DNA of 64,000 bases from Prunus persica (lineage: Eukaryota > Streptophyta > Magnoliopsida > Rosales > Rosaceae). Location of the stretch: NCBI RefSeq assembly GCF_000346465.2, contig NC_034016.1, positions 4,973,606 to 5,037,605 of the forward strand. Reading direction: 5' to 3'. The notes beneath the pieces are model-generated. The model was not told the origin of the DNA, searched no databases, and worked only from the letters and a program-made list of their open reading frames with translations. Of this stretch, positions 1-12,122 are shown piece by piece; positions within the stretch are counted from its first letter, which is position 1, and each line of letters starts with the position of its first letter. The position numbers and the translations under genes are program-made.

Positions 1-829
1 ACAGTATACGGTGCTACGACTTCAACTCAGAATATTTTCTAAAGGAACATTTGCTCCGAACAACTACACTAGTGGGTTATTCGTTGTTATATTTTTTTTA
101 TTAATGTATTGAGTTGGGAAAAAAAAAATTTATCTCAATACATTAAATTCTGAATTTTTATTATTATTTTAGAGAATGATTACGAAGATAGCCTTTGGTA
201 TTTCTGCATATTATAACCCTTATCTTTTTCTTTTCATTTTCACTTTCCTTATATTGCAATTTTGGTATCTTCCTTTTAACCTGCTTTTTTTGACCGCCAG
301 AACGGTGGTTGTGAGAGATTTGCACTGTGTTGATAAAAAAAGAAAATGCCAGCAAAGTATATAAATAAAAGTTGAAAAGCAGGCAACCCAAAAACAACCT
401 AATTTTTTTTTTCAAAAAGAATATAATTTTGAGTGGGCGGAGGAGTGGTTGCTTTCGGCGGATCTTCTGGCCATCAAATACTAAGACCGTAAAATTGAGC
501 CCAATTTGTCTTTTGATTTTTGCACTTGAACAAATCTTCACAAACCCAAAAACAAAATTTACATATATGCATATGGTACTAAAAAGCCCAAAAGAATTTG
601 GCCGAAAACAAAAACCCCAATAAAAAGAGTGCAGAACTGGCTTATATTGATTCTTTTCTATGTCTGACTTGTTAAGGACTTCCATATTCCACTTATGTGA
701 TAAAAAAAACTCAAAGAAACAAAATGCTGAAACTGTAATAGGAATGAAAGAACTTCTATTATTGAGTATGAAAAGGGATCTCAATACACGTTACAAGTTA
801 AAAGGAATGAAGTAAGTCCGATTAGACAA
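1..829. other. Intergenic DNA, no gene seen
   Basis: AT-rich sequence with short A and T runs. The open frames on either strand are low-complexity, lack recognisable domains and are interrupted. I see no gene, RNA or clear repeat boundary here. Confidence 0.5.
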
Positions 830-1660
830 AAATACAAGTAAAACAAGTGAGGTTGAACTAAAAGAAACTCCAATCCGATTGATTGAACTAAAAATAATGC
901 AACGAAACTTAAGCCAATCACAGTTGGGATTTGAAAATTAACTGGAAATCATACCAACCCAAAGAAGAAGGCAGAAAAATAAACACAAGATCTCTCAAGA
1001 GTTGCCGACTGGAAATCAAGAAGTGAAAGCAAGAAAATTATATTGAGAAACTTGAGACCAAATTGATCAAGCTGAAGTCTAATTAGTCCCAATTTTATGA
1101 AAAGTTGCACCTTTGATGCTCTACATAACTTTTAAAGAGAATTCTTAGAGCGAATCTTGAATCCTAATAAGGTATTCAAGTAGTGCGCTTGGTCTCTCTC
1201 TTCTTGACTCTCTACTATGACTTTTACAATAAGTACAATAGTCTGCACCTCACCAAAACTCTTCACCAAGGATGAAAGAGATGGGAGAATAAGAACTTGG
1301 GAGAGAAGAGCGTGTTAGCTCTCACTCTTCCAAGTGGTCGGCCAAGGTGATTGGGAGAGAGAGGTTTACATTTTCTCTCTTCCAATTTTTCAACTTGAAA
1401 TCCTAAAATGAAATGGTGCCATAACTTTTATTTTATAGACCCATATATGTGACACATGTAGACTTACTTCCACATATGTGCTGCACCGTATTCTTGGTGG
1501 CCTAATTTTGGGCCATCTTGGTCCTTCACATTTATTCTTTAATGTGTTAAATGTGTCTAAAGTCCTATGGTCTAATTCTTTATCCCTTAAGTCATGTGGG
1601 ACCCAAATAATTTTTATTTGTTTTTTAATTGATTCGAGGTACAATTAATTTTTATTTGTT
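830..1660 (-). repeat. Dispersed repeat R2, copy 1 (LTR-like)
   Basis: Read on the minus strand, about 1080-1650 closely matches the plus strand at about 46990-47590. Shared stretches include GGGTCCCACATGACTTAA, GGCCCAAAATTAGG and a pyrimidine-rich block followed by TTGGTGAAGAG. The two copies are therefore inverted relative to each other. The composition and non-coding nature suggest an LTR of a retrotransposon, but no terminal TG..CA with target duplication was found, so the outer limits are approximate. The part from 830 to 1080 is assigned only by continuity. Confidence 0.6.
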
Positions 1661-1869
1661 CATTTAATTGATAATTTGATATTGATTTGTTTATTTAATT
1701 GATAAACTATAGTTAATTTTTCATAGTTATAGATATGAAACCCTTATTTTGTTTTAATTATACAGTTATGGAGCTGTACTTTCAAATAATCCAGGTAGTT
1801 CCAACCTTCCTTCAAATAATCCAGCTAATTCAAATCCTCCTTCAACTAATTATAATTATATTTAGTTAT

Positions 1870-1896
1870 CTATATATATATATATATATATATATA
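1870..1896. repeat. (TA)n microsatellite
   Basis: Uninterrupted TA dinucleotides directly left of the MITE at 1905. Similar TA tracts border the other copies of that MITE, consistent with insertion into TA-rich sites. Confidence 0.9.
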
Positions 1897-1904
1897 GTTC
1901 TCTT

Positions 1905-2284
1905 CTATTGAGGGATCCCTCAAATAATTTTATTTGAGGGACGCCCTTTAGGGTACCCTACAATTCTTTTCCCAATAATCCAAACCATCTATTTTTTAGG
2001 TCTTCATTCATAGATCATCTTTATAAAAAATTAGACAAATCGGAAATCGTTTCGACATCTAATTGTGTCTTACAAAATCAATGAACAAAGTGCTTCAAGA
2101 AAGTACTAAAATTTCAATAACTCAATTGAGTGATCACATGATATCGGATTCAAGTGATTTTTTGTAGAGATGATCTTTGAATGAGTATTTACAAAATAGA
2201 AGGTTTAGATTAGTGAAATACAATCCGGAGTGAGGCTTATAAGGGGTGTCCCTTAAATAAGCTTATTTGAGGGATCCCTCAAAT
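1905..2284. mobile_element. MITE family A, copy 1 (about 380 bp)
   Basis: The ends are inverted repeats of roughly 38 bp. Each carries the palindrome GAGGGATCCCTC followed by AAATAA, two to four variable bases, and TTATTTGAGGGAC. The interior is AT-rich and non-coding. Three related copies are present at 8528-8762 (truncated), 8789-9150 and 11832-12122. Flanking TA runs suggest TA target sites. This is the best-preserved copy. I do not assign a superfamily. Confidence 0.75.
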
Positions 2285-2365
2285 ATATATATATATATAT
2301 TGAGATTTTAGCTTTTTAAAATTGCACCTCCTCCGAAAAATTTCTAGCTCTGCCAGACAATGGAA

Positions 2366-3185
2366 GTAGATAGTAGGGCTGGTCATTTATACCGAAAACC
2401 AGACCGAATTGGCCAAACTTGACCTGTTTTGGAGGGTTGATTCGGTTTTTAAATTAAAATTGTTGAAATCAGCAGAAAAACAAGCTGACCCAATGGTGAA
2501 TCGGTTTGAATTTTTTTAAACCGGTGAAACCCGAACCAAACCGCTTCCATGTAAATGGGCTAAAAATTTAGAGTAAATGCGCTGATAGGGAATCAAACTC
2601 TATTCAAATTACAGATACAAGGTCCAAATACCACTTAACTGATGCGTCTTCTTGTGCAATGTGTGTATAATTGTAGTTTTTATTACAATCTAAAAGAATT
2701 AAAAAAATATTTAAAAAAAGTTAGGGTTTCCCCTGCCCCACAAAACCTCCTTTTCTTTTTCTTTTAGTTTCTCCCAGCCGTCATCCCTTCTTTCTTCTCT
2801 TCTCTCTCCATCTTTTTCTTCTTTCTTCTTCCTCCTGCCATTGCTGGCTGCATCTTCTTCTTCTTTTCTTCTTCTTTTCTTCTTCTCTCCATCTTCTCTC
2901 CATCTTCTTCTTTCCTTTCTTTTCCTCGGCTTCTTCTTCTTCCTCCCCATACCCCCAACCACGAAGTGTTCCTCAAACCCTCAATCTCAGTTCAATCCTC
3001 TGCCATCGATGCTCGCGCGAACCAAACTGCACCGCACCGACTTCTCGGCGTGCCGATTGTAGTCGGTCTTGCATCACCTCGGCGCGGCGGCGGTCTCCAA
3101 AATAGGTATGCCGATGACCTCCGGTTCGGTGGTCTGCAACTCTTCCAAACCACGGTTATCGAACCGTGAACATCCTAGTAGATAG
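2366..3185. mobile_element. Non-autonomous hAT element with 8-bp target duplication
   Basis: The 8-bp direct repeat GTAGATAG (2366-2373 and 3178-3185) brackets an 804-bp insert, 2374-3177. It begins TAGGGCTGGTC and ends GAACATCCTA, so the termini are short and imperfect inverted repeats starting TAGG. An 8-bp duplication and TAGGG-type ends are hallmarks of hAT elements. The interior holds a long pyrimidine-rich tract (about 2740-2950) and a GC-richer block (3000-3170) but no transposase frame, so it must be mobilised in trans. Confidence 0.8.
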
Positions 3186-3623
3186 TAATATTTATTAAAT
3201 TTGGCTGGAACTGCGGGAAATGAATACCCGTTTACTGTTGCTTGAGACCCATATGTATCTCCGTTTCAAGATTTTAAAGTTGGGCTTGGGCTCATTTGAA
3301 CTGTAAATTGAGATGCTTGTTTTCATTTGGGATGGAATTAGTTTCCAGAATTGTTTCTTAAATTGGACTTGAACTTTTCTTTTTATTTTTTTATAAGCAA
3401 ATTGGACTTTAAATTTGAGTTGAATGAAACAATAATTTTTCTAACTTTAACTTTGGGGAGTAGACTTGACAAAACTCTGCCATAACGAAAATGATTTATT
3501 ATTCACTCAAGAAAGATAATCTAACATAAAAATTACTTGGATGTCACAATTATTCTCACAAATCATATAAACATTTAAAATAAATTGAGATCGATGGAAG
3601 AAAAAGAAAGTAAATTTCTAAAT
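3186..3623. other. 3' flank of laccase 1, no other gene
   Basis: AT-rich sequence downstream of the minus-strand laccase. On the minus strand an AATAAA occurs near 3491-3500, a possible polyadenylation signal about 125 bases past the stop codon. No other feature is visible. Confidence 0.4.
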
Positions 3624-6600
3624 CTAAGACTTGGAACAAGGAGGCATATAAGCAGGTGGTGGGCGAATCTTGCTTTCAGTAGTGTTTCCATTCCTCACAA
3701 TGAGCACAGTGTCCATTCCCCAGCTGGAATGCCTTTCCAAATGACAGTGCATGAACCATACTCCTGAAAATATTATCAAATAATTTCTTTAATTAATTTG
3801 CCTTTAAATCAAGCAAGTGACATGATGTGCATCGTATTAAGACTTACCAGGATTGTCAGCTACAAATCTGATGGCAGCCCATCCATTCTTTGGAACTCCA
3901 ATAGTGTTTACTTCTGGTGGATCAACCAAATTGTAGGTCTTAGGCGACGTCGTACTGTTGAAGTTCCCATAGCCAGTTCCAACCACATAGAAGCTGAAAC
4001 CATGGAGATGCATTGGATGGTTCTCAGGGGCAATGATGTTGGTCCCTTGGAAGACTATCTCAACTCCTTCACCATATTTGATCATCCTCACTCTCGTCCC
4101 AAAGTTCGGGTATAGTGTGTTGTTACCGACGTCTCCGGTGAAGTTGAAATAATAAGGTGGCTTATTCGGGAAACTAGTTCTATAAACTCCATTGTTATTT
4201 CCCCTGTAAAGTAGGCAATTAGGTCATATTAACTCTGTCTACTTTGTAGATTATTCTTGCAAAAAATTAAACTCTTCATCCAGCGAAATCTAAATGTAAG
4301 CATTGACAGAGAAATATGATACGTACCCATAGTATGCTTGCAATATGTCAATAGATGGGAGCTCGAAACTGATGTTGTTTAAACTTGCAGAGATCGCATT
4401 GTTATGCGGGCCACTACAATTAGAGTCGGGACAAATTCTTTCATTTATGGCAATAGAGATAATGATCTTTGAATGGATTTCTAATGGGACACTAATAGGG
4501 TGTTCTTCGCTTGCCAATGCCCTTATTTGGCTAGTGAAGTTGTCAGCAGCCGTTTGGTTGTCGTAATCGGGAAGAGTCGGGAAGGAAGGGGTGGATGGGG
4601 CGCTGTAGTTGCCGTTGTATTGAACAATGGCAGTGGTGGTGCTGTTGTTGAATGGAACGACCCCATCAACAAAAGCCTTAGAAGCAATGTAATAGTGGCT
4701 GAGAGGCTGGTTTGCAGTGACCAAAATGTCCATGGTTTGGCCTGGAGTTATCATGATGTAAGAGGTGGTTATAGGTTTTATGTAGGCAGCATCTTGAGCT
4801 ACCACTGTGAGGGTGTGGTTGGCAATGGCAAAGAATTGTTCTTCGTTCATCACGGCATTAATGACTCGGAGAAGATAGGTCTTTCCATAATCAACCAACA
4901 AACGATATGTTGTTTCTGCAACATTAAAAATAAATAACTTTTAGAACATATCAAATATTTATGTAAAATTAAATTGTCATTACCAGGGGTAAAGCAAAAG
5001 CTAGTTTTGAAGTCTCCTTAGCCTCCTAACCTATTTTACAACGGCATCTACCACATGGAAAACTTCATAAACTCCGTTTATTTTCTCATTGAAGATGGCA
5101 TTATGTTTTTATACAAGTAATATTCTACTTTAATATAATCTAAACTATGAGGATGGACAATCGAACTCGGTTGCAGAATGGAAATTTTCATTTATATAAG
5201 TGAAATTTGAATAGTGATTTTCAATCCCTTTCTTCCAATTTTATATATTTTTTGATTACTACGTTTTGCTAACTCAGAAAAGCTTTAAATAATCCGTTTG
5301 CATGTTATTATATTCCGTAGACACCTAAGAGTCTTCTTCATCAAAGCGTAGTACTGTTATTATGTCAAATCCAGTTATTATATAAAAAAAACCCTTTGCT
5401 TCTTTTCTAACTTATGCATAAATAATGCAGAGGACCCATATTATAATAGTGTAGTGATATATAGTATTTATTTATTTAGATAAGATTTTGAGTTCGAGTC
5501 TTAGTATTAGTGTAGTGTGTGTAAGTTTAGTATACTATCGTCCTTCTAAATAGAAATGTCTTTAAAAAAAAACTTATATATAAATAATTAACAACAGTAT
5601 TAAAGTAGATTAAGTTTGGATCTTTGATTATAATTACCATTAGAACAATCATACAAATCTCCGGGTTGGCCATTGATTAGAAAAGCATCTGAAATGTTTG
5701 GATCGCCACCTGATGCGAGGGCCTCTTCAATTATTTCCACCACATCTCCCTTGAACCAGGAGGCTGCAAGCAACCCACATATGAAATATATATAATTATT
5801 AAGTTCTATATACAATTTAATAATCTGTGTTCTCCAGCATAAATCCAAGGGTACAACTGTACCATGCAACATCTTTTTTGTCTCATAATTATTTTTATTG
5901 GTTTTTTGCATGTTTAAAATTACATCCCCTTTTGTATTTGTACTTCTCAATGTACATACAAATTATGTACGTTGAATTCGAAGTTGAAAACAAAATTAGA
6001 AGTATCAGATTCTTTTATTCAGTATCTAACATAACACCAAAAATAACTCTAATCAAAGACAAAATTTCGTTTTCGAATTCGGATTTTCCGGTGCAACGCA
6101 AGAAAATAAATACAAATAATGACTTTTGGATGTTCTTAATTACAAATGATTTCACTTATGAACGGTGTTCTAATAACAAAACATTTCAGCAAATAATGAA
6201 TATATAATATTAAAAAATTGAGAGTATATATTTAGAATGTTCTATACGTTAAGCAACGTCATAGAAAATACAACAAATTCTTGTATTCTACGTCACATGC
6301 TAAACAGTAAACCCATAATTAAATTCCAAATCCTGATTATGTCATCTTAATTTTTTCTGCTTTTAATAAGAGAGAGGTAGTAGGCATGATGACCATATAG
6401 CACCATCATTCCATCCGATAATATATAAATAACGTGGAGGTTAGAATATAAATTAGGTCTAGTCTTTTTATATTCATTAATAGTATTAAAATAGGCGATG
6501 ATAGAGGGGACTTGAAATTAATAGTAATTAATTTTTTTTTTTTTAAATATATAAATTATATGTGAATAATAAAAGTACCTAGAACAAGTGTTTCTTGTGC

Positions 6601-7293
6601 ATCTGGTGTTGCAAATGGATAGGTCGTGTTGAGCGCTGGTAGAATAACGATGGCACCATAGACGGTGGCACGTGTCCAATCACTGTGAGCATGCCACCAT
6701 AAAGTTCCTTCTTCATTGGAGAAGATAACTTCGTATGTAAAGTTTGTTCCTGCTGGAATAGGGCACTGAGTTACATTCTCAGGTCCATCTGACCATGGAT
6801 TTCTTGGTTGCTTCACTCCATGCCTGTAAATATATTAAACAAAAGGATCAGTATGTGTGTTTTTTTCCCATAGTTAGGGATGGGAACGAGGTTTTTTTTT
6901 ACATACACTATCGTAGGTATTCAAATTTAAAACCAATCAAAACCCTTTTTTATCGGATATACCCATTGACAAAGATGTTTTTTTCTTCTTTTCTTTTCAT
7001 GTTGTACCTTTTCAAGCCGCCAAAATAAAATGGAAGGTTCTATTTTTGTGTTTATTGAAAAAAAAAAAAACTAAAGCCGGTGGAAAGTGTTCCATTGAGG
7101 ATGCCCACAACTTCCCTCCTCCTCCCTATCTGTTTGTTTTTTTTCGACAGAAATTATTCACACTTTCACTTTCTCATAACCTCTTTTTTTTCGACATATG
7201 TGTTCACATCTTCACTTTGTTATCATCACGCATTCTAAATTTAGTATTTTATCCTTTTAGAACCCTTGGAGAAGAAATACCCCATGAAAACAT

Positions 7294-7334
<41 letters not shown>

Positions 7335-8039
7335 TAGAAAAACAATCACTGGCTACTCAATGGTAATGAGTCTCTTCCTAGAAGTAAGCTTATCGAATTC
7401 GGCAGGAGAGCCCCATCATGAGATAGGAAAATGAAGGATATTGTAAGCGGAAAGGCTCTTTTCAATCCACCCAAAGCACCTACTAGGACCTAGCTATCAA
7501 CGATCCATACTTTTTCCACCAAGCTTATAATTTTTTTTTTGGGTAAGTATCTACGAAGCTTATGTTGAAACCGCACATAGTTATCTATCCATGACAACGA
7601 GTCTTGGACTCTTGGTCAATGTGAAAAGAAAAAAAACACACACGCAGATCTAGCTATAGGCTAATGGGATTTACCAATGAATTGTGAGACCATATAATCC
7701 CTGGTTGTGGACATTGACAAAAGCAGTGTCTCCTTTCCGAACAGTGATCGTCGGCCCCGGCAAACTGCCATTCACAGTTAAGATGCTCTTTGTGCTGCAA
7801 AGCCTTGTAAAATTTGTTTCTTTCAGCTGCAAAATATCACAAAACAAACCCCAACATTTTATTACACAACTCTAGTGAAACACCCATAAAGAAAAGCAAC
7901 GATATGGTATTAGTTTAATGTACCAAGCACTTACAACAAAATCATAATGATGAATTTCTCCATTGGCGTTGGAAATCCCACCCAAGAACATAAACCCTAA
8001 AAAAGCCAAGACCCAACTCATTTTGTTATAGAACCCCAT
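3624..8039 (-). CDS. Laccase 1, multicopper oxidase (LAC14/15-like), complete, 7 exons
   Basis: Secreted blue copper oxidase that couples one-electron oxidation of phenols to reduction of O2 to water in the cell wall. Exons (minus): 8039-7935, 7826-7675, 6823-6579, 5763-5638, 4915-4327, 4203-3848, 3763-3624. All introns are GT-AG and all phases agree, giving 1713 bp and 570 residues, normal for the family. Residues 1-26 form a signal peptide. Copper segments are HWHG at 85-88, WWHAH at 128-132, HPMHLHG at 468-474 and HCHLERH at 530-536, with Met541 as the axial type-1 residue. The start is the first ATG, 67 bases below a TATA box. Motifs such as NISDAF and INGQPGDLY resemble the LAC14/LAC15 group as I recall it; the subgroup is an inference, the laccase call is firm. 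A 3'-terminal paralogue lies at 62319. Confidence 0.95.
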
Positions 8040-8104
8040 TTTCCTTGTGTGTTCTTCAGGTTACCCTCGAGAGCTTGTGTGGTTTTGGTCTCTGCTCGAG
8101 AGCT

Positions 8105-8114
8105 GTATATATAG
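8105..8114 (-). promoter_or_regulatory. TATA box of laccase 1
   Basis: CTATATATAC on the minus strand, 66-75 bases upstream of the laccase start codon, at the usual position for a plant core promoter with a short 5' leader. Confidence 0.6.
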
Positions 8115-8527
8115 AAGACGACTTCATAGCAAGTTGGTTTGATTAGTAGATACGTTTCCCAGCTCCCACTTGATTGAACATTTCAAATTATCGTACCTAA
8201 CTAAAAAAATTTAAAAAACTAAGTGCATATCGCTAAGGCACCGAAGTAAAACATGTGGTATTAGTTTTCTGCACTTTGCTCTGTTGGTCTGAATTTTGGA
8301 TACTAGTATTATATTTCTTATGAACCTTACTGATACGACATACTAACAAGGCTAAGAAATAGTTATGCCAAACTCTAATATTCCACCAACAAATTAATGT
8401 CAGAATATTTGTTTCCTTTCTTTGTCCTTTTATATATATATATATATAATAATATTATCCTTGTAAACAATAAGTTTGTTAATGGTGCACAAGTGATGTT
8501 TTACTCTTTATTTATGGATTTATATAT
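8115..8527. other. Upstream region of laccase 1
   Basis: AT-rich presumptive promoter. It includes a TA run near 8432-8448. No specific operator motif can be assigned with confidence. Confidence 0.35.
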
Positions 8528-8762
8528 ATAACATCTAATTGTGTACTATAAAATTAATGAACACAGTGTTTTAAAAAAATAATAAAATTTCAATAGTTTA
8601 ATTGAGTAGTCAAATGATATCGGATTCAAGTGATTTTTTTGCAAAAATGATCTTCGAATGGATATCTAGAAAATAGATGGGTTGGATGAAAGAAATACAA
8701 TGAATGGTGGGCTCTATAAGGGTGTCCTTCAAATAAGCTTATTTAAGGGATCCTTCAACCGA
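8528..8762. mobile_element. MITE family A, copy 2 (truncated)
   Basis: Starts inside the family-A interior (ACATCTAATTGTG) and runs to the right-hand AAATAAGCTTATTT and GGATCC end. The left third is missing. It lies tail-to-head beside copy 3, separated by a TA run. Confidence 0.65.
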
Positions 8763-8788
8763 AGCTCACTGTATATATATATATATAG

Positions 8789-9150
8789 CCTTCTATTGAG
8801 GGATATCCTTTAGGATCTCGTAAGAATTTTTTTTCAATGATTCAAACAATCTATTGTTTAAGTCTATATTCATAGATCATCCTTGCAAAAAATTAAACAA
8901 ATCGGAAACCGTTTCGATATCCGATTGTGTCCTACAAAATCTATAAACACGGTGCTTCAAGAAAGTATTAAAATTTCAATAACTCAATTGAGTTGTCAAA
9001 TAATATCGGATTCAAGTGATTTTTTGTAGAGATGATCTTTGCATGAGTATCTACAAAATAGACGGTTTGAATTAGTGAAATATAATACAAAGTGGGCCCC
9101 TACAATACAAGGGTGTCCCTCAAATAAATTTGTTTGAAGGATCCCTCAAC
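8789..9150. mobile_element. MITE family A, copy 3
   Basis: Same order of blocks as the copy at 1905, from TCTATTGAGGGAT through ATATCGGATTCAAGTG to GGATCCCTCAAC. Part of the left inverted repeat is lost. It is bordered by TA tracts. Confidence 0.7.
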
Positions 9151-10298
9151 TGAAGCTTCATATATATATATATATATATATGTTGGCAATATGGTTTTGA
9201 CACAACTTTATAACCTTTGGATGCAAGCACTTTCAATGATTAAGATTACATGTGATTTCAGTATTTAATTTACAAATTAATGAATAATAAAATATTAAAC
9301 TCCTCACTTTTCTATTTTATTTATTTTTGTCAAACTCCCCACTTTTCTAGGTAACTTTAATGTGCCAATAAAAATCACTCTCTGTCCTCAATAAAATTCG
9401 CAATAAACAATAATTAATCTCATTCTTCTAAAAAACAATCCAACTTAATTCAATCAAAAAAACAAGAACAAAAAAGAAAACTCATATCTATCTATCACAT
9501 GGAAAGTCTTGGAGCATCGACGGTGGGTTTATAAGCTTTGTCATGTTTTTGTTCTCAATTGCTTGAGAACAAGAAATATAAAGTCTAAAGACATAAATTT
9601 GTATTGGCGGCCATGAATGGGTGTATGCGGTTCCCTTTTTCTTCAGCTTTTTCCTTCGATTTCTTTGGCTGGGGCTCTAATATTTTATTCAATTATCCTC
9701 AGTTTAGACAGGTATAAAAATAATAATAATCATCTTAATTTGTTTTGGTTTTGCTATGATTTCCTCTTTATGTTGTATCTATTCGCCAAAATGTCATCTC
9801 CAATCGCAATGATCTCTAATGGGAAACTTATAATATAAGATGTACAGATTAAAAAGATTCACTAGCATTTTAGTTTTGTAAAAGTGGGCTTCTCTTAATC
9901 ATTTCTCTAAGAAAAATTATATGAACCATAAGAACCTTCACGAACACTCTTCCTTATCAAAACTTTGTCCTGCTTTCCTTATGTTTCAAGTTTGAGTATT
10001 TTTTGGTGGATAGTTTCAAGTTTGGGTTGCAGATGAAAGAGGAGGTAAGGAGAATGGGGAAAGGAAAAAATTTCCCCATAAAGGCACAGTGGGAGATATA
10101 AATAAAGAGAGAGAAAATAGAATGGTGAATTTAATTAAAATTAATTTAAGTTTATAATAATTTTATAAAAAAAAATAGTTTAAATTTAATATCATCCATT
10201 GATAGTGGGTTAATCTAAAGGTATGAAATTTGTTTCAAAACTAATTGTGTCAAAAAAATGGTGCCACGGATCCGCCCCCTATATATATATATAGTCCT
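9151..10298. other. Gene-poor segment, possible unresolved transposon
   Basis: Near 9180 the sequence ATGGTTTTGACACAA occurs beside a TA run. Near 10240, in inverted orientation, AATTGTGTCAAAAAAATGG occurs beside another TA run. These could be ends of a roughly 1.1-kb element, but the match is short and no target duplication was found. No coding region is supported. Confidence 0.3.
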
Positions 10299-10467
10299 GA
10301 TCTCTAAGACTACAGGGGTCTAAGAGATTTGTGGTCACTTACCGTTAGATGTAAATTCAACGGTTCACTCACTCTTGCACTTTTTTTAAAAAACTTTTTT
10401 AAACCATTGGATTAATATCCAACGGTAGGTGACCACAATCTCTTGAACTGCTGTGGTCCAAAAGATC
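10299..10467. mobile_element. MITE family B, copy 1 (169 bp)
   Basis: Nearly palindromic element. The left arm carries GATCTCT and GTGGTCACTTACC. The right arm carries the complements GGTGACCAC and AAGATC. The middle holds CAACGGTTCACTCACTC and an A/T run. A second copy in opposite orientation is at 59945-60112. The long inverted arms and small size define a MITE; the superfamily is not assigned. Confidence 0.8.
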
Positions 10468-11831
10468 GACTATATATAACGTGACTGTAGATCAATATTA
10501 AAAGTCAGTTAACTGCTCCTGTTGGCTGCAGGGCTGAATCCAAAAAAACATCTTTCACAGATTTTACCTACTCCAAGTTCTTCAATACATTATACATTAA
10601 TGACATAACAGAATAAAGATAAGCCGGTTTTCTGTAATGACATGTTACATGACAACCAGTGTAAATATTATCAAAAGACCTGCCTAAGATTAAATTACAA
10701 AAGTTAGACGGCTGTATAGTTCCAGCTGAACTTATAATATCATGGACCGACAACCGACAACCGACAGTCTGGAAAAAACATCCATTTTTGTGATTCCATA
10801 TGAAACCAAAAAACTCATGAAGTCAACACGGGCATATGAAGTTAAATAGTACTATTTAACTTTCGTTCATGTAACCGTATGTTTATTGGTCCTACATTTT
10901 ATAAACAGAAAATATCAACTCTATTTTATACTCATATTATAACACGTAAACGATTTATTTCACGTAATCGTATTCCGCTATATATATCTCGGTGTTAAGA
11001 ATGACTGGATTTCAGATGTTGTAATGTGTCTGCACTAATTGGATTGAATTGAATTTGACAGCTAGGATCCGTCGACTGGATTGGAAGCTTTGAAATATTC
11101 CATGCTTTGTTCTAGGCCAAAGCACTAGCAGCCACCGCTCGGCCAATTTTTCTTGCCCCAATTGCAATATTATTCTGGGTCTGCCAAATGGAGTGCACGC
11201 ATTAATTAATCATGATGGAACAATACCTTTACATTCTTCATTACCATCTGTTTTTCAAGTTGACTATGGGAATCACATGTTGACACGTCACCGTTCAAAT
11301 AAAATTCGAATATTTAATTTAATTTAATTTTTTTTAAAGCCTCCTTCACAATGGATGAATTGAACTATTTAGGAGATTTTGTTATGCGAGCACAAAGAGG
11401 CGTGTGGGTCTTTCAACTTTTGACACACGTCAAATTGCTTCGTGGGTTTAGTTAAAGCCAGAGTTTGCCATCCAAGTGCATTTGCCATAATAACAGATTT
11501 TGATGTGCTAATGATTCCACTACTAATTCTGGCTAGCTTGCGTATGATTCTTTGCTACTTCTAAGTTTACTCTGTCTGGGTTTTACTAAGAAAAAGGTGG
11601 ATTCTATGCTATACGATGGATAGAATTAGTGCAAATACTCCTAGAATTTGGTACGTAGTCACTAGGTATATTGTGCGACATTTTTTCTGACTTGTGAGTG
11701 ATCAACTAGACCAATATGCTGTAGGGATAGAGGATATATACAATGGATTGGTTTCAGTTGCACCTGCTTGTTTGCAGTAAGCGTTTTTTTTTTATAGGGT
11801 TTATTTGTTTGGAGTCCGGCTTTAAGTGCTA
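10468..11831. other. Intergenic DNA, no gene seen
   Basis: AT-rich sequence without domains, RNA genes or clear repeats on either strand. Confidence 0.45.
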
Positions 11832-12122
11832 GAGGGATCCCTCAAATAACTTTATTTAAAGGAAATCTTTGTTGAGTCTATTCCGCATTCAATGATTCAA
11901 AGATCCTCTCTACAAAGAATCACTTGTGTTCAAAACCATTTGACCACTAAATTAAATGGTTGTTATTTTAATATTCTTTTCTGAACAGTTTTCAATTTGT
12001 CTATTTATTGAGAAGGATAATCTTTGAACGAATGATTAAAAATTAGATGGTTCGGATTGTGGAAGTAAAATTCATTGGAGATCTCACAAAATATCCCTCA
12101 AATAAGATTATTCAAGGTATCT
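11832..12122. mobile_element. MITE family A, copy 4 (diverged)
   Basis: Left end GAGGGATCCCTCAAATAA is intact. The interior is rearranged and shortened. The right end reads ATCCCTCAAATAAGATTATT. It is the most diverged family-A copy here. Confidence 0.6.

Noticed and set aside
2711..2976. Arg/Glu/Lys-rich open frames
   Set aside because: They arise from a pyrimidine-rich tract inside a non-autonomous hAT element; there is no complexity or known domain.
9180..10285. A 1.1-kb transposon with inverted ends
   Set aside because: The inverted match is short and imperfect and no target duplication could be found, so it is only noted as possible.
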